A stretch of 64,000 bases of DNA, taken from Lysobacterales bacterium (GTDB lineage Bacteria > Pseudomonadota > Gammaproteobacteria > Xanthomonadales > Marinicellaceae). This document shows positions 41,116-51,693 of this stretch, piece by piece; positions within the stretch are counted from its first letter, which is position 1; each line of letters begins with the position of its first letter. The notes below the pieces were generated by a model. That model was not told the origin of the DNA and made no database searches. It saw nothing but the letters and a program-made list of their open reading frames with translations. The translations under genes and the position numbers were made by a program. Location of the stretch: contig JAGRJR010000002.1 of assembly GCA_020442635.1 (NCBI GenBank), forward strand, positions 1 through 64,000. The letters run 5' to 3'.

Positions 41116-43371
41116 TTATTGATCTAATCGCATCACTTTGGTCCAGGCACTGATGAAGTCATCTACAAACTTTTTCTTAGATGTATCAAATGCGTAAACT
41201 TCAGCAACCGCTCTCAGTTCAGAATTAGAGCCAAAAATTAAATCTACAGGAGTGGCTGTCCAAAGCTTTTCACCGGTTTTACGATCAACCCCTTGGTACA
41301 GACTTTCATCATCCGTTGGGCTCCATTGAGTTGACATGTCCAGTAAATTGACAAAAAAGTCGTTACTCAAAACGCCTGGATTTTTGGTCAACACGCCATG
41401 ATCAGAACCATCATAATTAGCGCCCAAGGTACGCATGCCGCCAATCAATACGGTCATTTCAGGCACAGTTAAATCCAGTTGATCTGACTTGTCTACCAGC
41501 ATTTCAACGGGCGATTGATAACTCTCAGCCTGGTTGAAATAATTTCTGAAGGCATCCGCAGAAGGCTTGAGCAAATTGAAAGAATTGGTGTCAGTTAACT
41601 CTTGTGTGGTGTCGACACGTCCAACTTGAAACGGAACAGTCACATCATATCCGGCTTCGCTCGCCGCTTTTTCAATGGCTGCGGCACCACCCAGAACAAT
41701 CAAGTCAGCCAAAGATACTTTTTTTCCACCTCGAGCTGTGTCATTGAATTCTTTTTGGATGTTTTTAAGTTCACCTAAGACTTTAGCCAAATCTTTAGGG
41801 GTGTTAACTTCCCATTCACTTTGTGGTAACAAGGCGACCCTCGCTCCATTGGCTCCACCCCGCATGTCTGAGGCTCGATAGCTCGATGCAGCAGCCCAGG
41901 CCGTTTTAACTAGCTGCGATACAGTCAAGCCTGAGTTTAAAATATCTTTTTTAAGGCCTTTGACATCTCTATCAGAAATCATTTTGTAATCTACTGTAGG
42001 AATTGGGTCTTGCCAAATTAAATCTTCCTGTGGCACTTCTTTACCCCAAAAATGGCTCTTAGGTCCCATGTCTCTATGAGTCAATTTAAACCACGCTTTG
42101 GCAAAAGCCTTTTGATATTCATCAGGGTTGTTCAAAAATCTGGTAGCAATGGCTTTGTAAGTAGGATCAAATTTCAATGCCAAATCCGCTGTAGTCATGA
42201 CTGGAGGATTGAATTTACCTTCAACATGAGCGTCTGGTACAGATTTGTGCAAAGATTCATCAGTTGGAATCCATTGAATGGCTCCTGCCGGGCTTCTTGT
42301 TTCTTTCCAATCAAAGTTAAGTAGATTTTGTAAATACAACGTGGTCCATTTGGTTGGCATTTGCGTCCAGGCCCCCTCCAGGCCACTGGTAACTGTGTCC
42401 TCAGAATGTCCTTTACCACATTTGTTTTTCCAACCCAAACCTTGCTCTTCCAAATTGGCTCCACCAGGTTCTGCATCAACACAATCACCCGGTTTGTGGG
42501 CGCCATGCATTTTGCCGAATGTGTGCCCACCTGCAATCAAAGCCACCGTCTCTTCATCGTTCATGGCCATTCTGCTGAATGCCACCCGAATATTTTTGGC
42601 GGAACCTAAAGGATCAGGTTTACCTTGTGGACCTTCGGGATTAACATAAATCAAACCCATATGCATGGCACCTAAAGGTCTTTGTAATTGACCATCTTTT
42701 TCGAACCGATCACTCGCCAACATCTCCAATTCTGGCCCCCAATAAACAGTATCTGGCTCCCAGTCATCATGTCTACCACCAGCAAAACCATAGGTTTCAA
42801 ATCCCATGTTTTCCAAAGCCACATTACCTGCCAGAACCATGAGGTCTGACCAAGAAATCGCGGACCCGTATTTTTGCTTGATCGGCCACAATAATCTTTT
42901 GGCCTTGTCCAGATTGCCATTATCAGGCCAACTATTTAATGGATCAAAACGCATTTGACCACCGCCAGCTCCGCCTCTACCGTCGAGAGTTCTATATGTT
43001 CCTGCACTGTGCCACGACATTCTGATAAAAAATGGCCCATAATTTCCAAAGTCAGCAGGCCACCAGTCCTGCGAAGTGGTCAACAATGTGTCAATTTCAA
43101 GTTTGAGTTTGGCTAAATCCAATTCAGCAAATGCTTTCGCATAATCATAATCATCACCATGATACGGATTTGAACGTTGATCGTGATCCCTGAGCGAGGA
43201 TAAGTCCAATTGCTCTGGCCACCAAAAGTTATTCGACTTGGGCTGATTACTTTTGGTTTGTTTGTGGTATTTTTCAGATCCCATAGAACCTGCATTGACA
43301 TCAGCTGTAAAAGTGAGCAAACCCATGTTTGCTGCCATAATGGCTGATAAATATAACGAATGCTTTCTCAT
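41116..43371 (-). CDS. katG: Exported catalase-peroxidase KatG
   Basis: A 751-residue bifunctional haem enzyme removing peroxide. Start ATG 43371 is set by a strong GGAGG 7 nt upstream; a longer open frame to 43446 lacks one. The N-terminus is a signal peptide (to about DVNAG), so unlike most KatG this one is exported. Distal site [11 protein letters not shown], proximal His in [12 protein letters not shown], and the Met-Tyr-Trp crosslink residues (RMAMND Met, LIYVNPEGP Tyr, SWHSAG Trp) are all present. Preceded by an OxyR-like site and followed by a terminator. Confidence 0.96.
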   Translation of the reverse strand: MRKHSLYLSAIMAANMGLLTFTADVNAGSMGSEKYHKQTKSNQPKSNNFWWPEQLDLSSLRDHDQRSNPYHGDDYDYAKAFAELDLAKLKLEIDTLLTTSQDWWPADFGNYGPFFIRMSWHSAGTYRTLDGRGGAGGGQMRFDPLNSWPDNGNLDKAKRLLWPIKQKYGSAISWSDLMVLAGNVALENMGFETYGFAGGRHDDWEPDTVYWGPELEMLASDRFEKDGQLQRPLGAMHMGLIYVNPEGPQGKPDPLGSAKNIRVAFSRMAMNDEETVALIAGGHTFGKMHGAHKPGDCVDAEPGGANLEEQGLGWKNKCGKGHSEDTVTSGLEGAWTQMPTKWTTLYLQNLLNFDWKETRSPAGAIQWIPTDESLHKSVPDAHVEGKFNPPVMTTADLALKFDPTYKAIATRFLNNPDEYQKAFAKAWFKLTHRDMGPKSHFWGKEVPQEDLIWQDPIPTVDYKMISDRDVKGLKKDILNSGLTVSQLVKTAWAAASSYRASDMRGGANGARVALLPQSEWEVNTPKDLAKVLGELKNIQKEFNDTARGGKKVSLADLIVLGGAAAIEKAASEAGYDVTVPFQVGRVDTTQELTDTNSFNLLKPSADAFRNYFNQAESYQSPVEMLVDKSDQLDLTVPEMTVLIGGMRTLGANYDGSDHGVLTKNPGVLSNDFFVNLLDMSTQWSPTDDESLYQGVDRKTGEKLWTATPVDLIFGSNSELRAVAEVYAFDTSKKKFVDDFISAWTKVMRLDQ

Positions 43372-43443
43372 TTTTGTCCTCCAGTTGATTAAATATGTCA
43401 GGCCAAATAACTTAGACCTCAATAAGCAGACAAAACTCTTCTG

Positions 43444-43462
43444 CAATAGAAATAATCTATTG
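43444..43462. promoter_or_regulatory. OxyR-like operator upstream of katG
   Basis: CAATAG-N7-CTATTG is a perfect dyad 73 bp before the katG start. It contains ATAG-N7-CTAT, one half of the four-part OxyR site; the second half is not conserved. katG control by OxyR is well known in Gammaproteobacteria. Confidence 0.55.
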
Positions 43463-43610
43463 TTATTTTTATATCAATTCACCAAGCCAATTACCAATTC
43501 TTAATTTCTATCACCATAATTGGTTTTTCCGAATATCTGTCACACCACTCAATAACAAGAGAATGATTTTGCATGTTTGATCCTTTCCCCACTCAATGTC
43601 AGACAAAAAA

Positions 43611-43638
43611 AAGCCCGCTCATTAGGCGGGCTTTTTTT
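43611..43638. terminator. Bidirectional terminator after the nuclease gene
   Basis: GCCCGC/GCGGGC stem with A-run before and seven T after (43613-43638). It lies 20 nt beyond the nuclease stop on the minus strand. Confidence 0.93.
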
Positions 43639-43658
43639 ACTGCGTTTTATGATAGTGA

Positions 43659-46600
43659 TCAATCAAATCCATTTTCAAAAATCAAATCTGTGTCTTCATA
43701 AATAAACAGTACAAATCCATCATGATCTGTAGAGCGCAATGATGTACTGCCATCTAATTCTGGCTCTAAATTCGAATCTGCCTGGCCACGAACATATTGC
43801 ATATCAACCAGATTCATCAAACCTTTATCATTCATAATGGCATTATCCAATACTTGAGCACTGCCTCGGAAGACAAAGGAATATTGGTTTTCAGCTGCTA
43901 AAGTTTGAACTGCTTGAGTCAAAGGGTTGGCTGCGAACAAAGGCGCTTCCCAAACTAAATTGTCCGCCTCAACAGCTTCACCGGTGATTTGACCCACCAC
44001 ATCAACATAACCATCAGTGAATTGGAATGCATTGAAGTCACCCAATACATATAACCCTACATTTGGATCTTCAGCCAAGATAGCATCTACCATACTGGCA
44101 ACAGAATTGGCTTGTTGTAAACGCTTACTTCGTACGCGTTCTCCGTCAACTGCATCATCAATGCCGCCTCTGGAACGCATATGCACCACCAAGACATTGA
44201 TAGCCAATGAAGATTGACTCAATGCCACATCCGCTCTTAAACGCAAGGGTGGCCGATCATGCAACAAAGAACCATCAAAAGTGTTGAGTTCACCTGCTCC
44301 TAATTGAGTGATCTGAACATTAGATAACTGACCGGCTTGATACAAATAAGCCACATCAATACCACCTTGATCATTTCCCTCAACCATGGTGGAAATGTAA
44401 GTGGGTCCACCATAATTAGCTATTGCTGCAGTTAAATCCTGTAACACAGAAATGTTTTCAATTTCTTGTAAGGCAATGATGGTTGGCGCTTTCATGTCAT
44501 CAACAAAATAACGAGCCAACTTACTTAAACGATCTGCATACTCGACAGGATCAGCTATCTGATCATCGTCTTCAGGACCCGGATCATCAACGGCATTGAA
44601 CAATCTGAACAAATTAGCTGATGCCAAAGTCACTTCATCAGCGGCTGCATCACGAACGGCACCCGGAATCACATTTTCATTGATAACATTAATGGTTGAT
44701 GGCCAAATTTCATATTCACCAAAATCAAAACCAAATACCCCAGAAATGGCCACTTCAGTACCCGCTGCATAGCTGTTGGCCACCAAATCTAAACCTAAAG
44801 CATCGACATCCATTTCCAATAATTCTGGGTTGCCATCAAACACCGGTAAACCAACCAGACCAGGATAGTCTATACCGGGCTCTCTGAATGCTCTGGATGA
44901 GCCTGCTTTGACCAGTTGATCATCACGATTGGCCCCAAAAAATGATACGTAGGCCGCACTGATAAAGCCTTGTGGCATATCAAACAACATGCCTTCAACA
45001 CACTCATAACCCAAAGCCTCATCAACACAAGGAAACTGGGTTGGATCTGTTGGTGGAAAGTTATCATCCAATAAGACAGCAGTTGGCAATGGATTACCAG
45101 TGCTGTCAACATTCAAAATATAACTACCTGGGTTAGTGAATTCTGTCAAATCAAAAAACTCAACCACTTCACCAGTCAAATCAACCTGATCACCAACAGC
45201 AACCGTAGGTGCGCCACCGGTAAATACAAAGATACCATTTGATGTCATTGCATCTCCATCATCTCGTGCATCTGGAGTTTGCATGTAGAAACCATTGGTA
45301 TCGAGCGCAGTTACGATATTGTCATTCGTGGTGACTACAGCACCATTGTATGGGGAAGACAGTCCAGCACCTTGAATCTCAAAAATTTCTACTTCAGGGA
45401 ACCCTGCTAAAAATGTAAAAGAATAATTATCACCAGGCGTACCATCTCCGTTACCATCTAACTGATCGGGCGTGTCATCCAAGTCAGTAATTTCTGTTGC
45501 AATCAACTCAACAGTACACATTTCTCCATTGGGTAAATCTGAAGTCGGATCCAAAACCAATTGTGAACCATTACTGAGCGGCAGACCTGAAAAAGTAATG
45601 TTATTGCCACCACAAGTGAAATTCACTGCACTGGCTGTGGCATCTATATTTTCTGAAAATTCGATGATGATATTGGCTGCAAGAGCTACCCCAGAAGCAC
45701 CATCAGTCGGCGTGGTTGAGTCTACCCTTGGCGGTGTTGGATTATTTCCACAAGGTACAAATGGATTACCATTAATTTGTGTGCCTGGGGAAAACAATGC
45801 GCCACCACTACCAGTGGCACCAGCATGGCCAACATAACTTCCACCAGTAATGTCTGGATCCAATGTATACGACTCGTTTGTTCCTGAGCTGCCATAATTT
45901 AAATTGATTCTATCGGTTGATCCATCATTCAAAATAATCGAATCACCACCGTTATTCAATCCCAATGAACCGCTTGAAGCGACAATTGCTTCACTGCCCC
46001 CAAATGAACCTGTTGGCGTACCACCACCAAACACCACAATGGCTTTACACGAATCTAAAATGGTATTAGCTGCAAAGGTGTGTCTGGGGCCGAAACCATC
46101 TGAAAGTACCCACCCAGAAATATCCACTGCATTGGGTCCATTGTTGTAAATCTCTATGAATTCATCATCAGAAGCATCAGCAGTTCCATCGCCATTGGCA
46201 TCACCATTGGTGGTATCAGGATCTGCTTGATACTCATTAACAATCAAAGCAATTTGTGACTGCAATTCAGTTTCTACTGTGAATGAAAATTGATAGTCAG
46301 CAGCCATATTATCTGCAGTGCCATCCTGATCAGTCACTTCAGCAGCAATCACATCTACGGTACATGTGGCTTCAAAAGGTAAATCCACATCGGGCGTAAT
46401 CACCAATGATGAACCAGAGAAAGGCAAGCCTGCAAATGTTTGAGATTGCCCATCACAGGTCAAAGTGACTGCATTGGCTGTGGCATCAATACTTTCATCA
46501 AAATTAACGGTAATAGTGCTACCAATAGCTACATCTACGGCAGTATCTACGGGTTCGGTAGTGGTCACTGATGGCGCCGTATCCATACCCACTGGGCACC

Positions 46601-47156
46601 CTGAAAATTGACTACCATCAATTAATGTACCTGGTGAATATAAAGAACCACCACTACCCGTTGCCAAGCTATGTTTAACAAAAACGCCTGTAACATCAGG
46701 ATCTCTGGTAATGGACTGATTATCACCTGCATCAGCACCATAGATTTCGGTCAACACATCGGAGTTTCCATCATTCAAAATGACACTATCGCCTCCATTG
46801 TTCAAGCCCAATCCACCGGTAGAACTGATTTGCACAATAGAATTACCAAAGGTTCCTGTCGGTGTGCCACCGCCAAAAACCACTATAGAACAACCATTAT
46901 TAATAACCGATCCGGCTGGAAAAGTATGTCTCACCGCTACAGCATCCGACAATGTCCAACCTGAAATATCAAAGTTGGTGCCAGTGTCATTATAAATTTC
47001 TACAAACTCATCTTGTGTTGTGCTGGCGGTACCATCACCGTTGGCATCACCATTAACTGTATCCGGGTCAGACTGAATTTCATTGATGACCAAAAAATTA
47101 CCAGCGTATGTATGTGTGGCCATCAACACAAACACCAGAGAAAGCAAATACTTCAT
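43659..47156 (-). CDS. Large secreted nuclease with duplicated lamin-tail and Ig-like domains (ExeM/NucH-like)
   Basis: An 1165-residue exported protein: signal peptide (1-18); lamin-tail domain 1 (about 20-135, VINEIQSDPDTVNGDANGDG); Big_5-type Ig-like domain (about 190-295); lamin-tail domain 2 (about 300-425, with the same DTTNGDANGDG start); a second Ig-like domain (about 470-590); then an OB-like segment and an EEP endonuclease domain (about 780-1150) with LVVHMRSRGG, LGDFNAF and STDHDGF. Such proteins degrade extracellular DNA, for nutrients or biofilm release. The chain ends in DLIFENGFD in place of a GlyGly-CTERM anchor. Followed by a terminator. Confidence 0.9.
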   Translation of the reverse strand: MKYLLSLVFVLMATHTYAGNFLVINEIQSDPDTVNGDANGDGTASTTQDEFVEIYNDTGTNFDISGWTLSDAVAVRHTFPAGSVINNGCSIVVFGGGTPTGTFGNSIVQISSTGGLGLNNGGDSVILNDGNSDVLTEIYGADAGDNQSITRDPDVTGVFVKHSLATGSGGSLYSPGTLIDGSQFSGCPVGMDTAPSVTTTEPVDTAVDVAIGSTITVNFDESIDATANAVTLTCDGQSQTFAGLPFSGSSLVITPDVDLPFEATCTVDVIAAEVTDQDGTADNMAADYQFSFTVETELQSQIALIVNEYQADPDTTNGDANGDGTADASDDEFIEIYNNGPNAVDISGWVLSDGFGPRHTFAANTILDSCKAIVVFGGGTPTGSFGGSEAIVASSGSLGLNNGGDSIILNDGSTDRINLNYGSSGTNESYTLDPDITGGSYVGHAGATGSGGALFSPGTQINGNPFVPCGNNPTPPRVDSTTPTDGASGVALAANIIIEFSENIDATASAVNFTCGGNNITFSGLPLSNGSQLVLDPTSDLPNGEMCTVELIATEITDLDDTPDQLDGNGDGTPGDNYSFTFLAGFPEVEIFEIQGAGLSSPYNGAVVTTNDNIVTALDTNGFYMQTPDARDDGDAMTSNGIFVFTGGAPTVAVGDQVDLTGEVVEFFDLTEFTNPGSYILNVDSTGNPLPTAVLLDDNFPPTDPTQFPCVDEALGYECVEGMLFDMPQGFISAAYVSFFGANRDDQLVKAGSSRAFREPGIDYPGLVGLPVFDGNPELLEMDVDALGLDLVANSYAAGTEVAISGVFGFDFGEYEIWPSTINVINENVIPGAVRDAAADEVTLASANLFRLFNAVDDPGPEDDDQIADPVEYADRLSKLARYFVDDMKAPTIIALQEIENISVLQDLTAAIANYGGPTYISTMVEGNDQGGIDVAYLYQAGQLSNVQITQLGAGELNTFDGSLLHDRPPLRLRADVALSQSSLAINVLVVHMRSRGGIDDAVDGERVRSKRLQQANSVASMVDAILAEDPNVGLYVLGDFNAFQFTDGYVDVVGQITGEAVEADNLVWEAPLFAANPLTQAVQTLAAENQYSFVFRGSAQVLDNAIMNDKGLMNLVDMQYVRGQADSNLEPELDGSTSLRSTDHDGFVLFIYEDTDLIFENGFD

Positions 47157-47272
47157 AAATGATACCGTCGTAAAAATCAGTTATTTTAACAGTTTAATCA
47201 TGACAAAACGGTCACAATTGAAACAAAACATTGAATTGTTCTTTGATGGCTTTTATTATTTTATACAAGAGC

Positions 47273-47298
47273 ATAAAAAAGCCCTGATATACAGGGCT
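47273..47298 (-). terminator. Rho-independent terminator of pckG
   Basis: Stem AGCCCTG/CAGGGCT with 5-nt loop ATATA. On the minus strand six T follow. It is 33 nt beyond the pckG stop. Confidence 0.9.
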
Positions 47299-47331
47299 CT
47301 GATACATAATGAAGTTGCTTATTATCTGGAA

Positions 47332-49080
47332 TTAACCAAGGTGATTATCAACCGCTAGCAATTCTTCAAACAGGGCACTGGGAACCCGATCACCATACTC
47401 TTTTAAAAAGGCCTCCACCGAATTGACCTCTGTTTTCCAAGCATCTACATCTACCGTTAATAATTGCTCTAACACAGCCAAATCCATATCCAGATTATCG
47501 GTGTTAATGTCTTTGACCTCCGGCAAATAGCCAATGGCAGTTTCCCGGGCTTGCAGTTGATCAGTACAACGTCCAATGATCCACTCAAGAACACGCATGT
47601 TTTCACCAAAACCTGGCCACATGAACTTACCCTGATCATTTTTTCTGAACCAATTCACGGTGAATACTTTTGGTAGGTGATCTGCCTTAGTTTGCATATC
47701 CACCCAATGTCCCCAATAATCACCAAAATGATAACCACAGAATGGTTTCATGGCCATTGGATCACGTCTGACCACGCCCACAGCACCAGTGGCCGCAGCA
47801 GTGGTTTCAGAAGCCACTGTGGCTCCCATCAATACCCCATGGTTCCAATTTCTGGCTTCAGCAACCAAGGGCACCAAACTCGCACGACGGCCACCAAAAA
47901 TAATGGCATCAATGGGCACTCCTGTGGCAGATTCCATTTCTGGGGAGTAGCTTGGACACCTTTTAGCAGAAACAGTAAATCTTGAGTTGGGGTGAGCGGC
48001 CGGACCATTGGCTGCATCAAAAGGACGGCCTTTCCAGTCTGTTTTTGGTGTTCGGTCATCCAGTCCTTCCCACCAGGGTTGACCATCTTCAGTTTCCGCC
48101 ACATTGGTAAATATGGTGTCCTTATACAACATAGCCAAAGCATTGGGATTGGTACCTTTTGAAGTACCTGGAGCCACCCCAAAAAAACCAGCTTCTGGGT
48201 TAATCGCCCACAAACGGCCATCTTCACCAGGGCGCATCCAACAAATATCATCACCTACGGTACTGATTTCCCAGCCATCTTTGACATAACCTTCAGGTGG
48301 AATCAACATGGCCAAATTGGTTTTACCACAAGCAGAAGGAAATGCTGCCGCTACGTAGTGTTGTGTGCCAGCTGGTGTTTTTATACCCAGAATTAACATA
48401 TGTTCAGCCAACCAGCCTTCGGTTTTGGCTTGGTATGAGGCAATTCTTAATGCATGACATTTTTTACCCAGCAGGGCATTACCACCATAACCTGATCCAA
48501 AACTTTGAATACTTAATTCTTCCGGGAAATGCATAATGAATCTGCGATCAGGATCCAATTCACCAATTGAATGCAAGCCTTTAACAAAACCACCTTCTCG
48601 TTCAATGCGAGCAAGTGCGGCATCACCCATACGGGTCATTAATCGCATGTTTTGTACCACATAGGCACTATCGGTTATCTCAACACCGCAACGAGCAATC
48701 GGCGAATCTATCGGACCCATGCAATAAGGAATCACATACATGGTTCTGCCTCGCATACAGCCCGCGAATAAACCATCCATTTTTTCATGAGCAGCTTCAG
48801 GTGCCATCCAATGGTTATTGGGCCCAGCATCAGCTTCATTTTCGGTACAAATAAAAGTCAGGTGCTCAACACGTGCCACATCCTGTGGGTCTGATAAGTG
48901 TAAATAGCAATCAGGATGGGTGTCTTGGTTGAGTTTTTTAAAAGTGCCGTCAGCCAACAGCATTTTATTGAATTTTTGCTTTTCAGCTTCGCTGCCATCA
49001 CACCAATAAATGCTATCTGGTTGTGTCAATTCAGCAACTTGTTTGACCCAATCGGCCAGTGCTTGATTAGTCGTACTCAT
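47332..49080 (-). CDS. pckG: Phosphoenolpyruvate carboxykinase (GTP)
   Basis: A 582-residue GTP-type PEPCK converting oxaloacetate to phosphoenolpyruvate for gluconeogenesis. The P-loop-like kinase motif AFPSACGKTNLAM lies near residue 275, with GEDGRLWAINPEAGFFGVAPG near 305 and IIFGGRRASLVPLV near 415. ATG 49080 gives the usual MSTTNQALADW start; the open frame continues to a TTG at 49113. GTP-dependent PckG is the form of Xanthomonadales-like and marine lineages, while E. coli uses the ATP form. Confidence 0.96.
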   Translation of the reverse strand: MSTTNQALADWVKQVAELTQPDSIYWCDGSEAEKQKFNKMLLADGTFKKLNQDTHPDCYLHLSDPQDVARVEHLTFICTENEADAGPNNHWMAPEAAHEKMDGLFAGCMRGRTMYVIPYCMGPIDSPIARCGVEITDSAYVVQNMRLMTRMGDAALARIEREGGFVKGLHSIGELDPDRRFIMHFPEELSIQSFGSGYGGNALLGKKCHALRIASYQAKTEGWLAEHMLILGIKTPAGTQHYVAAAFPSACGKTNLAMLIPPEGYVKDGWEISTVGDDICWMRPGEDGRLWAINPEAGFFGVAPGTSKGTNPNALAMLYKDTIFTNVAETEDGQPWWEGLDDRTPKTDWKGRPFDAANGPAAHPNSRFTVSAKRCPSYSPEMESATGVPIDAIIFGGRRASLVPLVAEARNWNHGVLMGATVASETTAAATGAVGVVRRDPMAMKPFCGYHFGDYWGHWVDMQTKADHLPKVFTVNWFRKNDQGKFMWPGFGENMRVLEWIIGRCTDQLQARETAIGYLPEVKDINTDNLDMDLAVLEQLLTVDVDAWKTEVNSVEAFLKEYGDRVPSALFEELLAVDNHLG

Positions 49081-49198
49081 GCGAACTTGTTGTGTTGGAA
49101 AAATAGGTCGCAAACCTTAACCGCTCAGGTCAATAAAATCAAGTCAAACGGCCTTCTACGAGGGTTATTTTTGGAATTATTGTTAAGTAAAGTATTGA

Positions 49199-50134
49199 TT
49201 ACTTGATACGATCTAATATTCCATCTAATTCATCAGCGCCATGATAGTAGATAACCAATTTACCCTTACCTTTATCACTGTGTTGAATTTCAACCTGTGC
49301 ACACAGTTTTTCGGTTAATTGTTGTTCCAAATGTTTAATGTCTGCACTCTTGCTGTCTGCTCGTGGTTTGTTTTTAGGTTTGACAGGTTCTTTGATTGAT
49401 TTAACCAATGCTTCGGCTTGTCTGACAGACATCTTTTTAACCATGATTTGGTTGGCAGCATGTATCTGCTGGTCCTTATCCAATGACAACAAACAACGGG
49501 CATGTCCCATTTCCAATAAGCCCTGATTCAATAGGTCCTTAACCTCTCCTGATAAATCCAGCAACCTCAACAAATTACTGACTGCCACACGCGAACGACC
49601 TACAGCTTCCGCAGCCTCAGCGTGAGTCAGCTCAAATTCTTCAATTAATCTTGCCAGAGCCAATGCTTCTTCCAAAGGATTTAAATCTTCCCGCTGAATG
49701 TTTTCAATCAGCGCCATCGCAATGGTTTGTTGATCATCTACGTCTTTAACCAGTGCTGGAACTTCGGTTAAATTAGCTAGTTGAGCGGCACGCCAGCGGC
49801 GTTCACCTGCAATGATTTCATATTTATTACTGGTTATTTCACGAACCACAATCGGTTGCACAATGCCTTGTGCTGCGATGGAGTCTGCCAGTTCCTGCAA
49901 CTTGGCCTGATCCATAATACTACGTGGTTGGTATTGACCTGGTTGTAATTTATTGATGGGTAAGGTTTGTAATTCGTTTTGTTCAGCAAAACCTTCACCA
50001 TGACCTGAGTCCTGTTTTCTTGCACCCAGTAATTGATCCAATCCTCGGCCCAAACGACTGGTACGAGTGACTTTTTTGCTGACTTTCTTTTTGCTCACTT
50101 TCTTACTGAGTTTTTTCTTGCTGTTATCAACCAT
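49199..50134 (-). CDS. parB: Chromosome partitioning protein ParB
   Basis: A 311-residue ParB with an unusually Lys-rich N-terminal tail (residues 5-22, alternating K and S). The CTP-binding motif is GERRWRA near residue 113, and ENIQREDLNPLEEA near 142 belongs to the arch. HTH follows (THAEAAEAVGRSRVAVSNLL), and a C-terminal dimerisation domain. It overlaps parA by 8 nt with a strong ribosome site (GAGGAG). I found no parS-like TGTTTCACGTGAAACA in the window. Confidence 0.95.
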   Translation of the reverse strand: MVDNSKKKLSKKVSKKKVSKKVTRTSRLGRGLDQLLGARKQDSGHGEGFAEQNELQTLPINKLQPGQYQPRSIMDQAKLQELADSIAAQGIVQPIVVREITSNKYEIIAGERRWRAAQLANLTEVPALVKDVDDQQTIAMALIENIQREDLNPLEEALALARLIEEFELTHAEAAEAVGRSRVAVSNLLRLLDLSGEVKDLLNQGLLEMGHARCLLSLDKDQQIHAANQIMVKKMSVRQAEALVKSIKEPVKPKNKPRADSKSADIKHLEQQLTEKLCAQVEIQHSDKGKGKLVIYYHGADELDGILDRIK

Positions 50135-50891
50135 GATTTCTCCTCAACAACTCACTGGCCAAACCTTTATAGGCAACTGCTCCTCGCGACAAATGATCAT
50201 ATTCAATCGCCGATTGTCCAAAACTGGGCGCTTCTGCCACTTTAACATTTCGTGGAACCACTGTTTTGAATACCTTGGAGCCAAAATGATTGCTGATTTG
50301 TTCAGCCACATCATTAGCTAGGTTGTTACGACCATCAAACATGGTTCGTAATAACCCTTCTATTTCCAAATCCGGATTGACCGTTTGTTTGACCCTCTCA
50401 ATGGTATCTAGCAGTGACGTTAAACCTTCAAGCGCATAATATTCGCATTGCATGGGTATCAGAACACTGTCAGCAGCAGCCAATGCATTCACTGTCAAAA
50501 TGCTGAGCGATGGAGGGCAATCTATTAAAATAAAATCATAATCTTGTGAGACTGGTGCCAATTGTTGTTTCAGCACCAATTGTGGCTCCTCGTATTCCAT
50601 CATCTGCAATTCAGCAGCGGTCAAATCGGTATTGGCACCAATGACATCCAAAGATTCAAACGACATGATGGCTTCTGATACATCACATTCATCCATCAAC
50701 AACTCACAGGCTGAAAACTGCAGGTTTCTACAATCTGCACCACAAGCCATGGTCGCATTGCCTTGTGGATCTAAGTCAACAAGCAGCACTTTTTTACCGA
50801 GTTGTGCCAGACCAACCGCCAGATTGACCGTGGTGGTGGTTTTTCCTACACCACCTTTTTGATTGGCTACCGCTATGATTTTTTGTTTCAT
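50127..50891 (-). CDS. parA: Chromosome partitioning ATPase ParA (Soj)
   Basis: A 254-residue deviant Walker ATPase. KGGVGKTTTTVNLA at residue 10 is the P-loop with signature Lys, LVDLDPQGNAT near 39 the A' motif, and ILIDCPPSL near 120 Walker B. It overlaps rsmG by 4 nt (ATGA) and parB by 8 nt, giving a tight rsmG-parA-parB operon typical of origin-proximal DNA. Confidence 0.95.
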   Translation of the reverse strand: MKQKIIAVANQKGGVGKTTTTVNLAVGLAQLGKKVLLVDLDPQGNATMACGADCRNLQFSACELLMDECDVSEAIMSFESLDVIGANTDLTAAELQMMEYEEPQLVLKQQLAPVSQDYDFILIDCPPSLSILTVNALAAADSVLIPMQCEYYALEGLTSLLDTIERVKQTVNPDLEIEGLLRTMFDGRNNLANDVAEQISNHFGSKVFKTVVPRNVKVAEAPSFGQSAIEYDHLSRGAVAYKGLASELLRRNHG

Positions 50892-51529
50892 GATGATTGG
50901 ATTTTTTCAAATTGATACAATTTGCGCACTCCAGACAAGAATGGCACCTGGATATCCCAAACTGCCGTTTGCCTGAATGGCTGACCACTTTTCAGCTGTT
51001 CTTCTTTGGGTCCTTTCATGGCCAAAAAACGACCATCAGGTTTAACCAAATGAGCGGTTAAGTCCAGAAAAAGACTAATTTCTGAAAAGGCTCGTGATGT
51101 TACCACATCAAATTTTTCATCGGGTAAATAATTTTCAACCCTTTCATGCACCACAGTCACATTATCTATGCCCAATTCACGTTTTACCTGTCGCATAAAA
51201 CGGGCTTTTTTCCCCACTGCATCTAATAACACCAATTGTTTTTCCGGGAACATAATGGCCAGAATAAACCCAGGGATCCCTCCACCTGTTCCCACATCAA
51301 TGATTCGCTTACCTTGATAATACTTTACCACCGACAGTGCATCCAGGGCGTGATGAGTCACCATATCCGGCAAAGTATTAATGGCAGTGAGGTTATACGC
51401 TTTATTCCATTTTTGTAACAACATTAAATAAGCCATGATGGTCGAAGCTGGTTCAACAGCTAATTCCAGCTGTTGCATGCCCGAAATCAGTTGATTTGTC
51501 TGTAACTTTATTAAATTGGCTTCGTTCAT
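50888..51529 (-). CDS. rsmG: 16S rRNA (guanine-527) methyltransferase RsmG
   Basis: A 213-residue SAM-dependent methyltransferase (GidB) modifying G527 of 16S rRNA. Motif I is IIDVGTGGGIPGFILAI near residue 70, with KWNKAYNLTAI ahead and FDVVTSRAF following, all diagnostic. ATG 51529 or ATG 51544 can serve. First gene of the partition operon. The usual partner mnmG is not present. Confidence 0.94.
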   Translation of the reverse strand: MNEANLIKLQTNQLISGMQQLELAVEPASTIMAYLMLLQKWNKAYNLTAINTLPDMVTHHALDALSVVKYYQGKRIIDVGTGGGIPGFILAIMFPEKQLVLLDAVGKKARFMRQVKRELGIDNVTVVHERVENYLPDEKFDVVTSRAFSEISLFLDLTAHLVKPDGRFLAMKGPKEEQLKSGQPFRQTAVWDIQVPFLSGVRKLYQFEKIQSS

Positions 51530-51693
51530 TGGTGAAAATATCATAAAATGTGACTTTTAACCCATGATATGAATCTCAATATCCGTAAGCTAATATTAAC
51601 TAAGAACAACTCATGTGTTCTTTATGACAGGCCTATGGTGATTCAATCAAGGATTTATACCCTCACATCATAACAAATTAAGGCGAATTAAAC

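Noticed and set aside
49199-51544. Replication origin or parS beside rsmG-parA-parB
   Set aside because: I found no DnaA-box cluster and no TGTTTCACGTGAAACA-like site by eye; mnmG, dnaA and rpmH are also absent.
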